Part shown: positions 36,722 to 45,006 of the stretch, one piece after another
How the letters are laid out: each line of letters begins with the position of its first letter
Numbering within the stretch: position 1 is the first letter of the stretch
Assembly: GCA_031553495.1 (NCBI GenBank)
Contig: JAVBLN010000007.1
Span: 186,001 to 250,000 of the forward strand
Reading direction: 5' to 3'
Length of the DNA stretch: 64,000 nt
Source: Pinibacter sp031553495
GTDB taxonomy: Bacteria > Bacteroidota > Bacteroidia > Chitinophagales > Chitinophagaceae
Translations under genes and position numbers: made by a program
The notes under the pieces: model-generated
What the model was told of the DNA's origin: nothing
Seen by the model: only the letters and a program-made list of their open reading frames with translations
Database searches by the model: none

Positions 36722-37836
36722 TATATTATCGTCGATTTTCTCAACTCAATATTTGCCTGGTTAATATTACCCGGAATTTTATGGCACACATAATCACTGA
36801 TGAGATCGCCAATGGTGGAGGTGAAATAAAAATTAACCGGATCAATGTCTTTTGTAACGAATTTATTGTTGATGGTCCATTGTACTCCTTCGCGAACAAC
36901 CTGCGCTTCTTTGGTCAGGCCAAAATGATCAAGCATCATGGCCGCTGATAAAATGGAGCCCAAAGGATTGGCAATGTCTTTACCGGCAGCTTGCGGATAA
37001 GAACCGTGAATAGGTTCGAACAGCGCTGAACCATTTCCTACGGACGCGGATGGCAATAAGCCGAGCGAGCCGCTGATTACACTGGCTTCATCGCTAATAA
37101 TGTCGCCAAACATATTTTCGGTGAGCACTACATCAAACTGTTTTGGGTTTACAATGATTTGCATAGCCGCGTTGTCAACAAATAAAAAATCAACAGTCAC
37201 ATCGCTATACTGTACAGCCAGCTCCTGCACAACTTTTCTCCACAGCCTGGATGTTTCAAGAACATTGGCTTTATCAACCAGCGTTAATTTTTTTCTTCTT
37301 TTTTGAGCGTATTGAAATGCAAGGTGCGCCACTCTTTCAATTTCTTCACGGCTGTAAGAACACTCGTCAAAGGCGTAATTTTTTTCTTCGTTTGTTTCCT
37401 TCTTGCCAAAGTATATACCGCCGGTAAGTTCGCGGAAGATAATGAAATCAACTTCTTCCAGTTGCTTAGCTTTCAATGGTGATAAGTGTTGCAATGAAGG
37501 GTATGTAATAACAGGCCTGATGTTTGCGAACAGTTGCAACGATTTTCTAAGCTTTAGCAAGCCTTGTTCGGGGCGTACTTTCGCGTTAGGATCGTTATCG
37601 TATTTAGGATGACCTATTGCTCCGAATAAGATAGCGTCGCTGTTGAGGCACACATCAATCGTTTCATCGGGAAGCGGGTTGCCAGTTTTGTCGATGGCAT
37701 CTGCGCCCATTAAACACTGAGTGTAATGAAATTCGTGACCATATTGTTTTGCTACCGCATCCAATACCTTAATGGACTGTTGTGTAACTTCCGGTCCGAT
37801 ACCATCTCCTAATATAACAGCTATTTTCTTATTCAT
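36721..37836 (-). CDS. leuB: 3-Isopropylmalate dehydrogenase
   Basis: A 371-residue NAD- and Mg-dependent enzyme that oxidises and decarboxylates 3-isopropylmalate in leucine synthesis. Start: AVILGDGIGPEVTQQSIKVL. The substrate loop is RPEQGLLKLRKSLQLFANIR, the catalytic Tyr/Lys and Mg-binding parts are in FRELTGGIYFGKKE and TENMFGDIISDEASVISGSL. Normal length. It lies after leuD with the inverted-repeat element 37902-38013 between them. Confidence 0.96.
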   Translation of the reverse strand: MNKKIAVILGDGIGPEVTQQSIKVLDAVAKQYGHEFHYTQCLMGADAIDKTGNPLPDETIDVCLNSDAILFGAIGHPKYDNDPNAKVRPEQGLLKLRKSLQLFANIRPVITYPSLQHLSPLKAKQLEEVDFIIFRELTGGIYFGKKETNEEKNYAFDECSYSREEIERVAHLAFQYAQKRRKKLTLVDKANVLETSRLWRKVVQELAVQYSDVTVDFLFVDNAAMQIIVNPKQFDVVLTENMFGDIISDEASVISGSLGLLPSASVGNGSALFEPIHGSYPQAAGKDIANPLGSILSAAMMLDHFGLTKEAQVVREGVQWTINNKFVTKDIDPVNFYFTSTIGDLISDYVCHKIPGNINQANIELRKSTII

Positions 37837-37901
37837 AGTGTTTGTTCAGTTAAGCAATTAATAATTTATTCTGTGAAACGGTGTTCGTTGTTTTTTTGTT
37901 T

Positions 37902-38013
37902 GCACACAGATGACACAGATTAGACTGATTTTCGCAGATTTTTAAAATTGGGCGCAATCAGTTCATAAGAAAAATATCAGTGTAACTCAGTCTAATCAGT
38001 GTCATCTGTGTGC
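37902..38013. repeat. 112-bp inverted-repeat element between leuD and leuB
   Basis: GCACACAGATGACACAGATT (continuing AGACTGA) and its inverse at 37987-38013 form a 27-bp stem with one mismatch around a loop of about 58 nt. In RNA it would make a large hairpin between two genes of the same operon. A weaker relative lies at 32391-32503. Confidence 0.88.
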
Positions 38014-38017
38014 TCTC

Positions 38018-38599
38018 TTATGCGTTCTCGAATTGTTTTATTTCATTCTTAATGCTCAGCAGATAATCGATGTCATCGTAACCGTTCAGTAAGCATGTTT
38101 TTTTATAGTTATTGATATCGAATGTTGACTGTTCGCCTGTTGCATCAATAGTGATGGTTTGTGCTTCGAGGTTTACTGTTAGAGTGGCCTCATTGCCTAA
38201 GGCGAATATCTTTTGCAGAAACTCTTCTGAAACTGTTACAGGTAATACGCCGTTGTTCAGTGCATTGTTCTTAAAAATGTCTGCAAAAAAGCTGGATACT
38301 ACCACACGAAAACCATAATCATCAATGGCCCATGCCGCATGCTCTCTTGATGAACCGCAACCAAAATTTTTGCCGGCTACTAAAATTTCTCCCGCGAATT
38401 TTGGATTGTTCAAAGGAAAATCTGCTTTAGGTTCCAGTTCATTATCGTTGCTATAGCGCCAGTCGCGAAAAAGGTTTTTACCAAAACCTTCACGTGTAGT
38501 GGCTTTTAAAAAACGTGCCGGAATGATCTGGTCCGTATCAATATTTTCAATTGCTATCGGAACGAATCTGCTTGTTACTATGTTAAGAGGTTTACTCAT
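38018..38599 (-). CDS. leuD: 3-Isopropylmalate dehydratase small subunit
   Basis: A 193-residue swivelling subunit of the isopropylmalate isomerase. Motifs: IDTDQIIPARFLKATTREGF, and the conserved GCGSSREHAAWAIDDYGFRV near residue 80-100, then NNALNNGVLPV. It works with LeuC, whose gene ends 34 nt upstream of its start, so the two are co-transcribed. Confidence 0.96.
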   Translation of the reverse strand: MSKPLNIVTSRFVPIAIENIDTDQIIPARFLKATTREGFGKNLFRDWRYSNDNELEPKADFPLNNPKFAGEILVAGKNFGCGSSREHAAWAIDDYGFRVVVSSFFADIFKNNALNNGVLPVTVSEEFLQKIFALGNEATLTVNLEAQTITIDATGEQSTFDINNYKKTCLLNGYDDIDYLLSIKNEIKQFENA

Positions 38600-38633
38600 A
38601 TTTTTTTTGTTTGTTTCTCGCCGCGAGAAATTC

Positions 38634-40031
38634 TTAAATCATTTCCCTCACATCGCTTACCACTCCTGTAATAGCTGCTGCCGCTGCTGTTAGCGGGCTT
38701 GCAAGTAATGTTCTGGCCCCTGCACCTTGCCTGCCTTCAAAGTTTCTGTTACTGGTAGAGATGCAATATTTTCCCGCGGGAATTTTATCTTCATTCATTC
38801 CCAGGCATGCTGAACAGCCCGGCTGACGAAGCTGAAAACCCGCCGCTTCAAATATTTTGTCGATACCTTCTTCTTTTGCCTGGGCTTCCACCTGTTTGCT
38901 GCCCGGTACAATCCATACTTCCACATCATCCGATTTCTTTTTGCCTTTTACAAAAGAAGCAACTGTTCTCAAGTCTTCAATCCTCGCATTGGTGCAACTA
39001 CCAATGAATACATAATCTACTTTATGACCTTTTATTTTTTCACCAGGCTCAAAGCCCATGTATTGCAGCGATTTCAGGAAAGAAGGTTTTTCTTTCGCAT
39101 CAATCATTTTTTCCGAAGGAATGTTTTCATTTACACCGATGCCCATTCCCGGGTTGGTTCCGTAAGTAACCATGGGTTCAATGTCTTCCGCTTTGATATG
39201 TATTTCCACATCAAATTTCGCGTCATCATCTGTGCGCAATGTTTTCCAGTAAGCTACCGCTTTATCCCAATCAGTGCCTTGCGGAGCGAATTTTTTGCCT
39301 TTTACATAATTAATCGTCGTTTCATCGGGAGCTATCAAACCGCCACGTGCACCCATTTCAATGCTCATATTGCAAATGGTCATTCGTGCTTCCATGCTCA
39401 ATGCACGAATAGCGCTGCCTGCATATTCAACAAAATAGCCTGTCGCGCCGCTGGAAGATATTTTTGAAATGATATAAAGAATAATGTCTTTAGAAGTAAC
39501 ACCTTTATGCAACTCACCATCAATGGTGATGCGCATTTGTTTTGGCTTGCTTTGCAATAAACATTGTGTTGCCAATACCATTTCCACTTCGCTGGTTCCT
39601 ATACCAAAAGCAATAGAGCCAAAAGCGCCGTGTGTAGAAGTATGACTGTCGCCGCAAACCATTGTCATACCCGGTTGTGTAACGCCCAGTTCCGGCCCTA
39701 TAACATGAACGATGCCCTGGTAAGGATGACCAAGGCCATATAACTCAATTCCAAATTCCTTACAATTATCAACCAGTTTTTGCACTTGCATTTTAGATAA
39801 TGCTTCTTTAATAGGCAGATGCTGATCGGTGGTAGGAACGTTGTGGTCGGCAGTGGCAACCACTTGTTTCACATTGTGAACCGGGATACCTCTTTTGCGC
39901 AAACCATCAAACGCTTGGGGAGAAGTAACTTCATGAATGAAATGTTTGTCGATATATAAAACAGATGGTCCGCCTTCAATGCTTTTCACTATATGCTTAT
40001 TCCAGATCTTATCAAATAATGTTGTATCCAT
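38634..40031 (-). CDS. leuC: 3-Isopropylmalate dehydratase large subunit
   Basis: A 465-residue aconitase-family subunit with a [4Fe-4S] cluster. Cluster cysteines are in FIGSCTNARIEDLRTV and GCSACLGMNEDKIPAGKYC; the substrate-binding VCGDSHTSTHGAFGSIAFGI is present. Full length. It isomerises 2-isopropylmalate to 3-isopropylmalate together with LeuD. Confidence 0.97.
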   Translation of the reverse strand: MDTTLFDKIWNKHIVKSIEGGPSVLYIDKHFIHEVTSPQAFDGLRKRGIPVHNVKQVVATADHNVPTTDQHLPIKEALSKMQVQKLVDNCKEFGIELYGLGHPYQGIVHVIGPELGVTQPGMTMVCGDSHTSTHGAFGSIAFGIGTSEVEMVLATQCLLQSKPKQMRITIDGELHKGVTSKDIILYIISKISSSGATGYFVEYAGSAIRALSMEARMTICNMSIEMGARGGLIAPDETTINYVKGKKFAPQGTDWDKAVAYWKTLRTDDDAKFDVEIHIKAEDIEPMVTYGTNPGMGIGVNENIPSEKMIDAKEKPSFLKSLQYMGFEPGEKIKGHKVDYVFIGSCTNARIEDLRTVASFVKGKKKSDDVEVWIVPGSKQVEAQAKEEGIDKIFEAAGFQLRQPGCSACLGMNEDKIPAGKYCISTSNRNFEGRQGAGARTLLASPLTAAAAAITGVVSDVREMI

Positions 40032-40163
40032 AATTTTTTATTTTCACGCTAAGGCGCTATGAAGCGCGGATAGCGCAAAGCTGTTTTTAAAAAGTTGTTA
40101 CTTGAAATATTTTATACAAGGTATAGATTATTCAAGTCGTCGTTTAAGGATATTTTTTTTATG

Positions 40164-40236
40164 AGCCGGACGGCATTGCTACTATTAAGCATCGTTGCGT
40201 CGCACTCTTCAGCGGTTGTAATTCTTTTTATCGATT
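40164..40236 (-). repeat. Main intergenic repeat, diverged reverse copy 11
   Basis: T-tract, GCCGGACGGCATTGCTACTA, TTAAGCATC, diverged core GTTGCGTCGCACTCTTCAGC, end GGTTGTAATTCTTTTTATCG. It is the left arm of the composite with the hairpin and copy 12. Confidence 0.85.
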
Positions 40237-40261
40237 AATAATATTCAGGCTTATCGTTAGC

Positions 40262-40296
40262 CGGATGTCTTACACCTCAAAGGTGTAGGACATCCG
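40262..40296. repeat. Hairpin inside a paired repeat element
   Basis: CGGATGTCTTACACCT and AGGTGTAGGACATCCG are inverse complements with one G-U pair around a 3-nt loop. A similar hairpin with a TACACC/GGTGTA inner part is at 44690-44722. Confidence 0.88.
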
Positions 40297-40327
40297 TGTT
40301 CAACAGGCAACCTGAAACTCATCCACC

Positions 40328-40398
40328 GGCTGATTAGTATTACTACCGCACAAGTGAGTGACACAACGATGTTTAATAGTAGCACTACCGCCGGTTAC
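40328..40398 (+). repeat. Main intergenic repeat, forward copy 12
   Basis: GGCTGATTAGTATTACTACC, GCACAAGTGAGTGACACAAC, GATGTTTAATAGTAGCACTA, CCGCCGGTTACC and an A-tract with the outer tail TTATGCTGTATAAAGTATAC. Confidence 0.92.
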
Positions 40399-40501
40399 CA
40401 AAAAAAATGCTCACATATTTATGCTGTATAAAGTATACCGCAACCTTCAAATAATTCTTTTCGTTTTTTGTGCTTCTTAACGCCTTTACGTTAAATCACT
40501 T

Positions 40502-41665
40502 TCAAATTCCCGCGCTTTCAAATTGCACCGCCATTTGTTTCAAATCCTCATCACCCACTTCTTTTTTCTTGTCGGCTATTTTTAAAAACTCACTATATAA
40601 CACGTCAATATCATTTCTGTTGAAATCAAATCCCAGCTTATGGAAACGGTGAGCCAATGCGGATCGGCCGCTTCTGGCTGTTAGCACAATCTTGGAACCG
40701 CCGGCTCCCACTTCTTCCGGAGTTATGATCTCATAAGTTGTTGATTCTTTCAGAAAACCATCCTGGTGAATGCCGGAGGAATGCGCAAACGCATTGGAGC
40801 CAACTACGGCTTTATTAGGCTGCACCGGCATACGCATAGTATCGGAAACCAGTTGGCTGATGGGGTTAAGCTTTTCTGTTATAATATTGGTATAAAGGCC
40901 AAGATCGTTATGCTTTTTAATGATCATTACTACTTCTTCCAGCGAAGTGTTGCCGGCTCTTTCACCAATGCCGTTAATGGTACATTCTATTTGCCTTGCA
41001 CCAGCAATAACACCTGCAATTGAGTTGGCTGTTGCCAGGCCAAGATCATTATGGCAATGGCATGAAATGATAGCTTTGTCAATGTTTGGTACGTTATTTA
41101 CAAGGTAGGTGATCTTTTCGCTATACTGGTAAGGCAGGCAATATCCCGTAGTATCCGGAATATTTACTACTGTAGCTCCTTCTTTAATAACCGCTTCAAT
41201 CAGTTTGGCAAGAAAAGGAAGATCCGCACGCCCCGCGTCTTCTGCATAAAATTCCACATCCGGCACCAGGTTGCGTGCAAAGGCTGTAGCCTTTATGGCA
41301 CGTTCCATTATATCTTCGCGGGTAGTGTTGAATTTATATTTGATGTGTATGTCTGATGCGCCAATACCTGTGTGAATACGCGGACGCGCTGCATATTTGA
41401 GCGCTTCGGCGGCTACTTCAATATCTTTTTGAACGGCGCGGGTAAGCCCGCAAACAGTTGAATTCTTAATTACTTTAGCAATTGCTTCTACAGAAGCAAA
41501 ATCGCCCGGGCTGGATATAGGAAATCCCGCCTCAATGATATCGACACCAAGATCTTCAAGTGACAAAGCAAGTTCTACTTTTTCGGCAGTATTGAGTTTG
41601 CAACCCGGAACCTGTTCGCCGTCTCTTAGTGTTGTATCAAAAATATGAATCTGGTTAGAAGCCAT
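40502..41665 (-). CDS. leuA: 2-Isopropylmalate synthase, short form without regulatory domain
   Basis: A 387-residue enzyme that condenses acetyl-CoA with 2-oxoisovalerate, the first step to leucine. The TIM barrel is complete: FDTTLRDGEQVPGCKLNTAE with the metal-binding Asp, GFPISSPGDFASVEAIAK, ISCHCHNDLGLATANS with the metal-binding His residues, and NGIGERAGNTSLEEVVM. After the linker (SSGIHQDGFLKESTTYEIIT) it ends near residue 387, where longer LeuA proteins continue with a leucine-binding domain of about 110-120 residues. Homocitrate- or citramalate-type relatives are possible, but leuBCD next to it favour LeuA. Confidence 0.93.
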   Translation of the reverse strand: MASNQIHIFDTTLRDGEQVPGCKLNTAEKVELALSLEDLGVDIIEAGFPISSPGDFASVEAIAKVIKNSTVCGLTRAVQKDIEVAAEALKYAARPRIHTGIGASDIHIKYKFNTTREDIMERAIKATAFARNLVPDVEFYAEDAGRADLPFLAKLIEAVIKEGATVVNIPDTTGYCLPYQYSEKITYLVNNVPNIDKAIISCHCHNDLGLATANSIAGVIAGARQIECTINGIGERAGNTSLEEVVMIIKKHNDLGLYTNIITEKLNPISQLVSDTMRMPVQPNKAVVGSNAFAHSSGIHQDGFLKESTTYEIITPEEVGAGGSKIVLTARSGRSALAHRFHKLGFDFNRNDIDVLYSEFLKIADKKKEVGDEDLKQMAVQFESAGI

Positions 41666-41740
41666 AATTATTAGATTGATTTTTAAAACGTGGTCTGTAA
41701 ATTTGTGTAGTTGGTTATGTATTTAAACAAACCCGGATAT

Positions 41741-41771
41741 CGAAAGTATTTATCTTCAATGGGGATAAAAA
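41741..41771 (-). promoter_or_regulatory. Candidate promoter for leuACDB
   Basis: On the minus strand TTTT (41771-41768), a 19-nt spacer, and TACTTTCG (41748-41741), one mismatch in each box from TTTG/TAnnTTTG. It lies about 75 nt before leuA in a divergent gap. No leader peptide or terminator was seen here. Confidence 0.4.
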
Positions 41772-41862
41772 ATTAAACTAATGTGTATTTTACAAAGCGT
41801 AATAACGTTAGTTTTTTGATAAAACGCTTGCTAGTCTTGAATTGTAAAGAAAAATAATTACG

Positions 41863-43419
41863 ATGCCCAACCGCTCAACAGATGCTTTATTTCAGCTTAT
41901 TAAATCGCTCGAGAAATCGGAAAAAAGAAATTTTAAGCTGTATGTGAACCGGAACAGTTCAACAGAAGATTTAAAAACGGTCAGGCTTTTCGACGCACTG
42001 GATAAAATGGAAAGCTATGATGAGGTTCTTCTTCTTAAAAAAAATCCTGAAATAAAAAAGCAGCAGCTTTCTAATATTAAAGCCAGCCTTTACCGGCAGA
42101 TCCTTTCAAGCCTGCGACTTATAAAAGATGCTGAAAATATTGATATTCAGCTCAACGAACTAATGGGCTTCGCCCGCATTTTGTATAATAAGGGCTTATA
42201 CATTCAAAGCCTGAATACGCTTGAAAAGCTCAAAGAAATAGCCTCCGGGCACGGCCAGGTTACATTTATGCAACAAGCGCTTTTTTTTGAAAAGAAAATT
42301 GAAATGCTGCATATAACACGTAGCACTCAAAACCGGGCAGAACTGCTTACCAGGCAGTCTGATGTTGTGAATGCAAGGTTAAATGTAATAAGCAGGCTTT
42401 CGGATTTGTCGCTGCTGTTGTATAGCTGGTACATAAAAAACGGCCATGCACGCAATGAAAAAGATGAAGTAGAAGTAGATAAGTTTTTTGAACAACATAT
42501 TGAAAACATAGACTGGAAAAATATCGCGGGCTTTTATGGAAAACTATACTGGTTTCAGAGCAATTGCTGGAAAGGATTTATAAAGCAAAACTTCCTGCAA
42601 TACTATCGCTACACGCAAAAATGGTTTGACTTATTTGAGCATAATAAAAAAATGATCAATGTTGAATCTATTTATTACCTGAAAGCGATGCACAATTTGC
42701 TGAGTGCGCATTTTGCATTAAGCAATTATGAAAAATTTAAAGAAGTATTGAATTCACTGGAAGCGTTTTGGGAAACCAAAAGTGTGCAGCAAAATGCCAA
42801 CACACGCATTCAAACGTTTATTTACCTGTATACCGCCAAAATAAACAAGCACTTTATGGAAGGCACTTTTACGGAAGGGCTGGTTCTTGTAAAAGAGATT
42901 GAAGACAGGATTGAGGAATTTGAATTGCAAATGGATCGTCACCGCATTTTGGTGTTATACTATAAAATAGCATGTTTATACTTTGGCAGTGGCAATAGTG
43001 AAAAAGCGATTGACTACCTGAATAAGATCATACACCGCAAAGTGGATTTGCGTATAGATCTTCATTGTTATGCAAGGCTGCTCCACCTGATAGCGCATTA
43101 TGAACTGGGTAATTTTGATCTGCTTGAATACCTTACCAAATCGGTTTACCGTTTTATGGCAAAAATGGAAAACCTTAGTTTGGTGGAAGAAGAGATGTTT
43201 AAATTTTTGCGTAACACGTTTCAGCTTACCCCAAAAGAGCTAAAGCCCGCGTTTGAAAAACTGCTGGAAAAGCTCAAAAGACAGGAAAATAACCGGTTCG
43301 AAACCCGTGCTTTTGTATACCTTGATGTAATATCATGGCTGGAAAGTAAAATACAAGGTCGCCAGGTGCAGGATGTGATAAAGGAGAAGTATGTGAGGAG
43401 AATGGCGGGTGAGCTTTAG
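41863..43419 (+). CDS. Cytoplasmic helical (TPR-like) protein of unknown function
   Basis: A 518-residue protein without signal peptide or membrane segment. It is all-helical and rich in Lys/Glu. TPR-like pairs can be seen, for example LYNKGLYIQSLNTLEKLKEI near 125 and ACLYFGSGNSEKAIDYLNKI near 370. The N-terminus SLEKSEKRNFKLYVNR is distinctive, but I do not know its function. It is read divergently from leuA across a 197-bp gap. Such proteins usually act as scaffolds; this is inference. Confidence 0.8.
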   Translation: MPNRSTDALFQLIKSLEKSEKRNFKLYVNRNSSTEDLKTVRLFDALDKMESYDEVLLLKKNPEIKKQQLSNIKASLYRQILSSLRLIKDAENIDIQLNELMGFARILYNKGLYIQSLNTLEKLKEIASGHGQVTFMQQALFFEKKIEMLHITRSTQNRAELLTRQSDVVNARLNVISRLSDLSLLLYSWYIKNGHARNEKDEVEVDKFFEQHIENIDWKNIAGFYGKLYWFQSNCWKGFIKQNFLQYYRYTQKWFDLFEHNKKMINVESIYYLKAMHNLLSAHFALSNYEKFKEVLNSLEAFWETKSVQQNANTRIQTFIYLYTAKINKHFMEGTFTEGLVLVKEIEDRIEEFELQMDRHRILVLYYKIACLYFGSGNSEKAIDYLNKIIHRKVDLRIDLHCYARLLHLIAHYELGNFDLLEYLTKSVYRFMAKMENLSLVEEEMFKFLRNTFQLTPKELKPAFEKLLEKLKRQENNRFETRAFVYLDVISWLESKIQGRQVQDVIKEKYVRRMAGEL

Positions 43420-43451
43420 AGGGGAGTGATGAGTAATGAGTTGTGAGTGTT

Positions 43452-43517
43452 TCTGAACTCTGATTTCTGATTTCTGACCTCTCTACTGCCAGCTGCCAAC
43501 TGCACACTACCAACTCG
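43452..43517. repeat. CTGATTTCTGA / CTGCCAACTGC word array
   Basis: CTGATTTCTGATTTCTGACC, CTCTCTACTGCC and AGCTGCCAACTGCACACTAC run directly into the forward main repeat. The same words precede the copy at 44790 and, inverted, follow the copy at 47218. Confidence 0.8.
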
Positions 43518-43582
43518 CTCCATAGCATTCCAACCGTACAAGTGAGTGACACAACGATGCTTAATAGTAGCAATATAGCCGA
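43518..43582 (+). repeat. Main intergenic repeat, forward copy 13
   Basis: CTCCATAGCATTCCAACCG, TACAAGTGAGTGACACAACG, ATGCTTAATAGTAGCAATAT, AGCCGA and an A-run. Confidence 0.9.
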
Positions 43583-44000
43583 TTTCCCAAAAAATATTGT
43601 ATAGAATTCTACGCTTCATACATACACACCTGCAACCCGCAACCTGCGACTTACACCTGCTGCCGGTAAATTATTACCTATAGTTTGTGGAACATTCTAA
43701 TGAAAAATGGCCCCGCGATTATATATTTGCGGCTCACCGTTCACCTTGAATTTTATTTAATATTGTGAAGAAGAATTATTATTGTTTTTTTTACAGGCGG
43801 CAACCATTAAAAATGTTAAACAGAACAATCCCCAAATCGATTCATAGAAAACCCGTTATATGAATTTGAAATAGTGGTTTTATTCAGTCGGAAATAATAT
43901 AATAATATAAGGTTTCCATTTGTATGGGTCTTTAAAAAAGTACTTGCTAATTAAAGATTCCTGAAAAAATCTATTTTAATTTGCTGTTTCCTAAATTATA

Positions 44001-44534
44001 ATGAACAACTTTGGCGATCATGTAATACTGCAACTGATCAGGGAGGGTCAGATAGAAGGATACCGGGCATTATTTGCCAGGTATTACAAGCCGTTGTGCA
44101 TGCAGGCGTACATGTTGCTGAAAAATGAAGAGGATTCTGAAGATGTAGTGCAATCCACGTTTATTTATTTATGGAATAATGACAAATTTGGAAATATTCA
44201 AACATCACTTTCTTCTTATTTAAGTACTTCTGTGCGCCATGCGTGTTTTCACCATCTTCGCAAGGTAAAAAAAGAGCAGGCCAATATGGATGATTATATG
44301 ATGTTTAGCTCCGCGGCCGATAATTACGATGCTGAGCATTTGAACGAAGTGTTTAAAAAAATGGAGGAAGGAATAGCGCAACTGCCCGAGCAATGCCGGC
44401 AAATATTCAGGCTGGTATATTTCAGCAAAAAATCTTACCAGGAAGCGGCAGATTATATGGGCATTTCCATTAATACTGTAAAAACACAACTGAAAATTGC
44501 AATGAGTCGCCTGCGGTCGGCGCTAAAACCCTAG
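44001..44534 (+). CDS. ECF RNA polymerase sigma factor
   Basis: A 177-residue sigma-70 family factor of the extracytoplasmic-function type. Region 2 covers about 20-90 (YKPLCMQAYMLLKNEEDSED, VVQSTFIYLWNN). Region 4 covers about 115-172 (LPEQCRQIFRLVYFSKKSYQ, EAADYMGISINTVKTQLKIA). No anti-sigma gene lies next to it; the fecR at 276 is about 42 kb away. The following gene is a peptidase behind a repeat-filled gap. Its target promoters cannot be read here. Confidence 0.93.
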   Translation: MNNFGDHVILQLIREGQIEGYRALFARYYKPLCMQAYMLLKNEEDSEDVVQSTFIYLWNNDKFGNIQTSLSSYLSTSVRHACFHHLRKVKKEQANMDDYMMFSSAADNYDAEHLNEVFKKMEEGIAQLPEQCRQIFRLVYFSKKSYQEAADYMGISINTVKTQLKIAMSRLRSALKP

Positions 44535-44587
44535 AACGAATTATTGAGTTGGCGTACACCATGAAGCTGTTTGAGTTATTATTTTTT

Positions 44588-44661
44588 GGTACCGGCAGTA
44601 GTTTTTCATGGCATCATCGTTGCGTCGCAATCACTTCATCTGTAGTAATTCTTTTCATCGG
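44588..44661 (-). repeat. Main intergenic repeat, reverse copy 14 (second tail type)
   Basis: T-tract, GTACCGGCAGTAGTTTTTCA, TGGCATCATC, diverged core GTTGCGTCGCAATCACTTCA, end TGTAGTAATTCTTTTCATCG. Its tail is the ATGCCATGAAAAACTAC type in inverse orientation. Confidence 0.85.
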
Positions 44662-44689
44662 CTACAATATTTCAGGCTCGTTGTAGTTC

Positions 44690-44722
44690 AGCTGTCATAC
44701 ACCTTTCCGGTGTATGACAGCT
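44690..44722. repeat. Hairpin inside the second paired repeat element
   Basis: AGCTGTCATACACC and GGTGTATGACAGCT are exact inverse complements around TTTCC. The sequence before it (AATATTTCAGGCTCGTTGTAG) matches the one before the hairpin at 40262 (AATATTCAGGCTTATCGTTAG, shown here only in part). Confidence 0.88.
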
Positions 44723-44789
44723 TTGTAGCAAGACACTGATTTCTGATCTCCCTACTGCCCACTACCCACTGATTACTGCCCACTGCCCA

Positions 44790-44858
44790 ATAGCATTACT
44801 GCCGTACAAGTGAGTGACACAACGATGCTTAATAGTAGCAATACCGCTGATGCCCAAA
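44790..44858 (+). repeat. Main intergenic repeat, forward copy 15
   Basis: AATAGCATTACTGCCG, TACAAGTGAGTGACACAACG, ATGCTTAATAGTAGCAATAC and CGCTGATG, then an A-run and the outer tail TTATGCTGTGTAAAGTATAA. Confidence 0.92.
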
Positions 44859-44954
44859 AAACATTGCAATTTTTTTATGCTGTGTAAAGTATAATAATTC
44901 CCGCAAATTGCATTTTCAAATTAACACATTTTCAAACTTAAAAATACATCATCG

Positions 44955-44988
44955 GTTGTAGGTTATTTTTCAAACATTAGTACTTTCG
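44955..44988 (+). promoter_or_regulatory. Candidate promoter for the DPP-IV-like peptidase
   Basis: GTTG at 44955-44958 and TACTTTCG at 44981-44988 with a 22-nt spacer. The -7 box has one mismatch and the -33 box one. The start codon is 18 nt further. Confidence 0.33.
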
Positions 44989-45006
44989 GGCTTTAAAACG
45001 CTTCGC

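Larger units (their letters stand above)
40032..40501. other. Gap between leuC and leuA with a paired repeat element
   Basis: No gene. It holds a diverged reverse main repeat (40164-40236), a hairpin (40262-40296) and a forward main repeat (40328-40398), together a REP-doublet-like composite. A short GGCGCT/AGCGC word cluster lies at 40046-40080. Confidence 0.6.
43420..44000. other. Intergenic region before the sigma factor gene
   Basis: It holds degenerate TGAGTGATGAG words (43425-43447), a CTGATTTCTGA-type word array (43452-43517), a forward main repeat (43518-43582) and an AT-rich stretch of about 330 bp. The -7-like box TATATTTG occurs near 43718, without a good -33 partner. No gene seen. 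Confidence 0.55.
44535..45006. other. Gap with a second paired repeat element
   Basis: It holds a reverse main repeat (44588-44661), a hairpin (44690-44722), CTGATTTCTGA-type words (44736-44788) and a forward main repeat (44790-44858). A possible promoter for the peptidase gene lies at 44955-44988. Confidence 0.6.
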
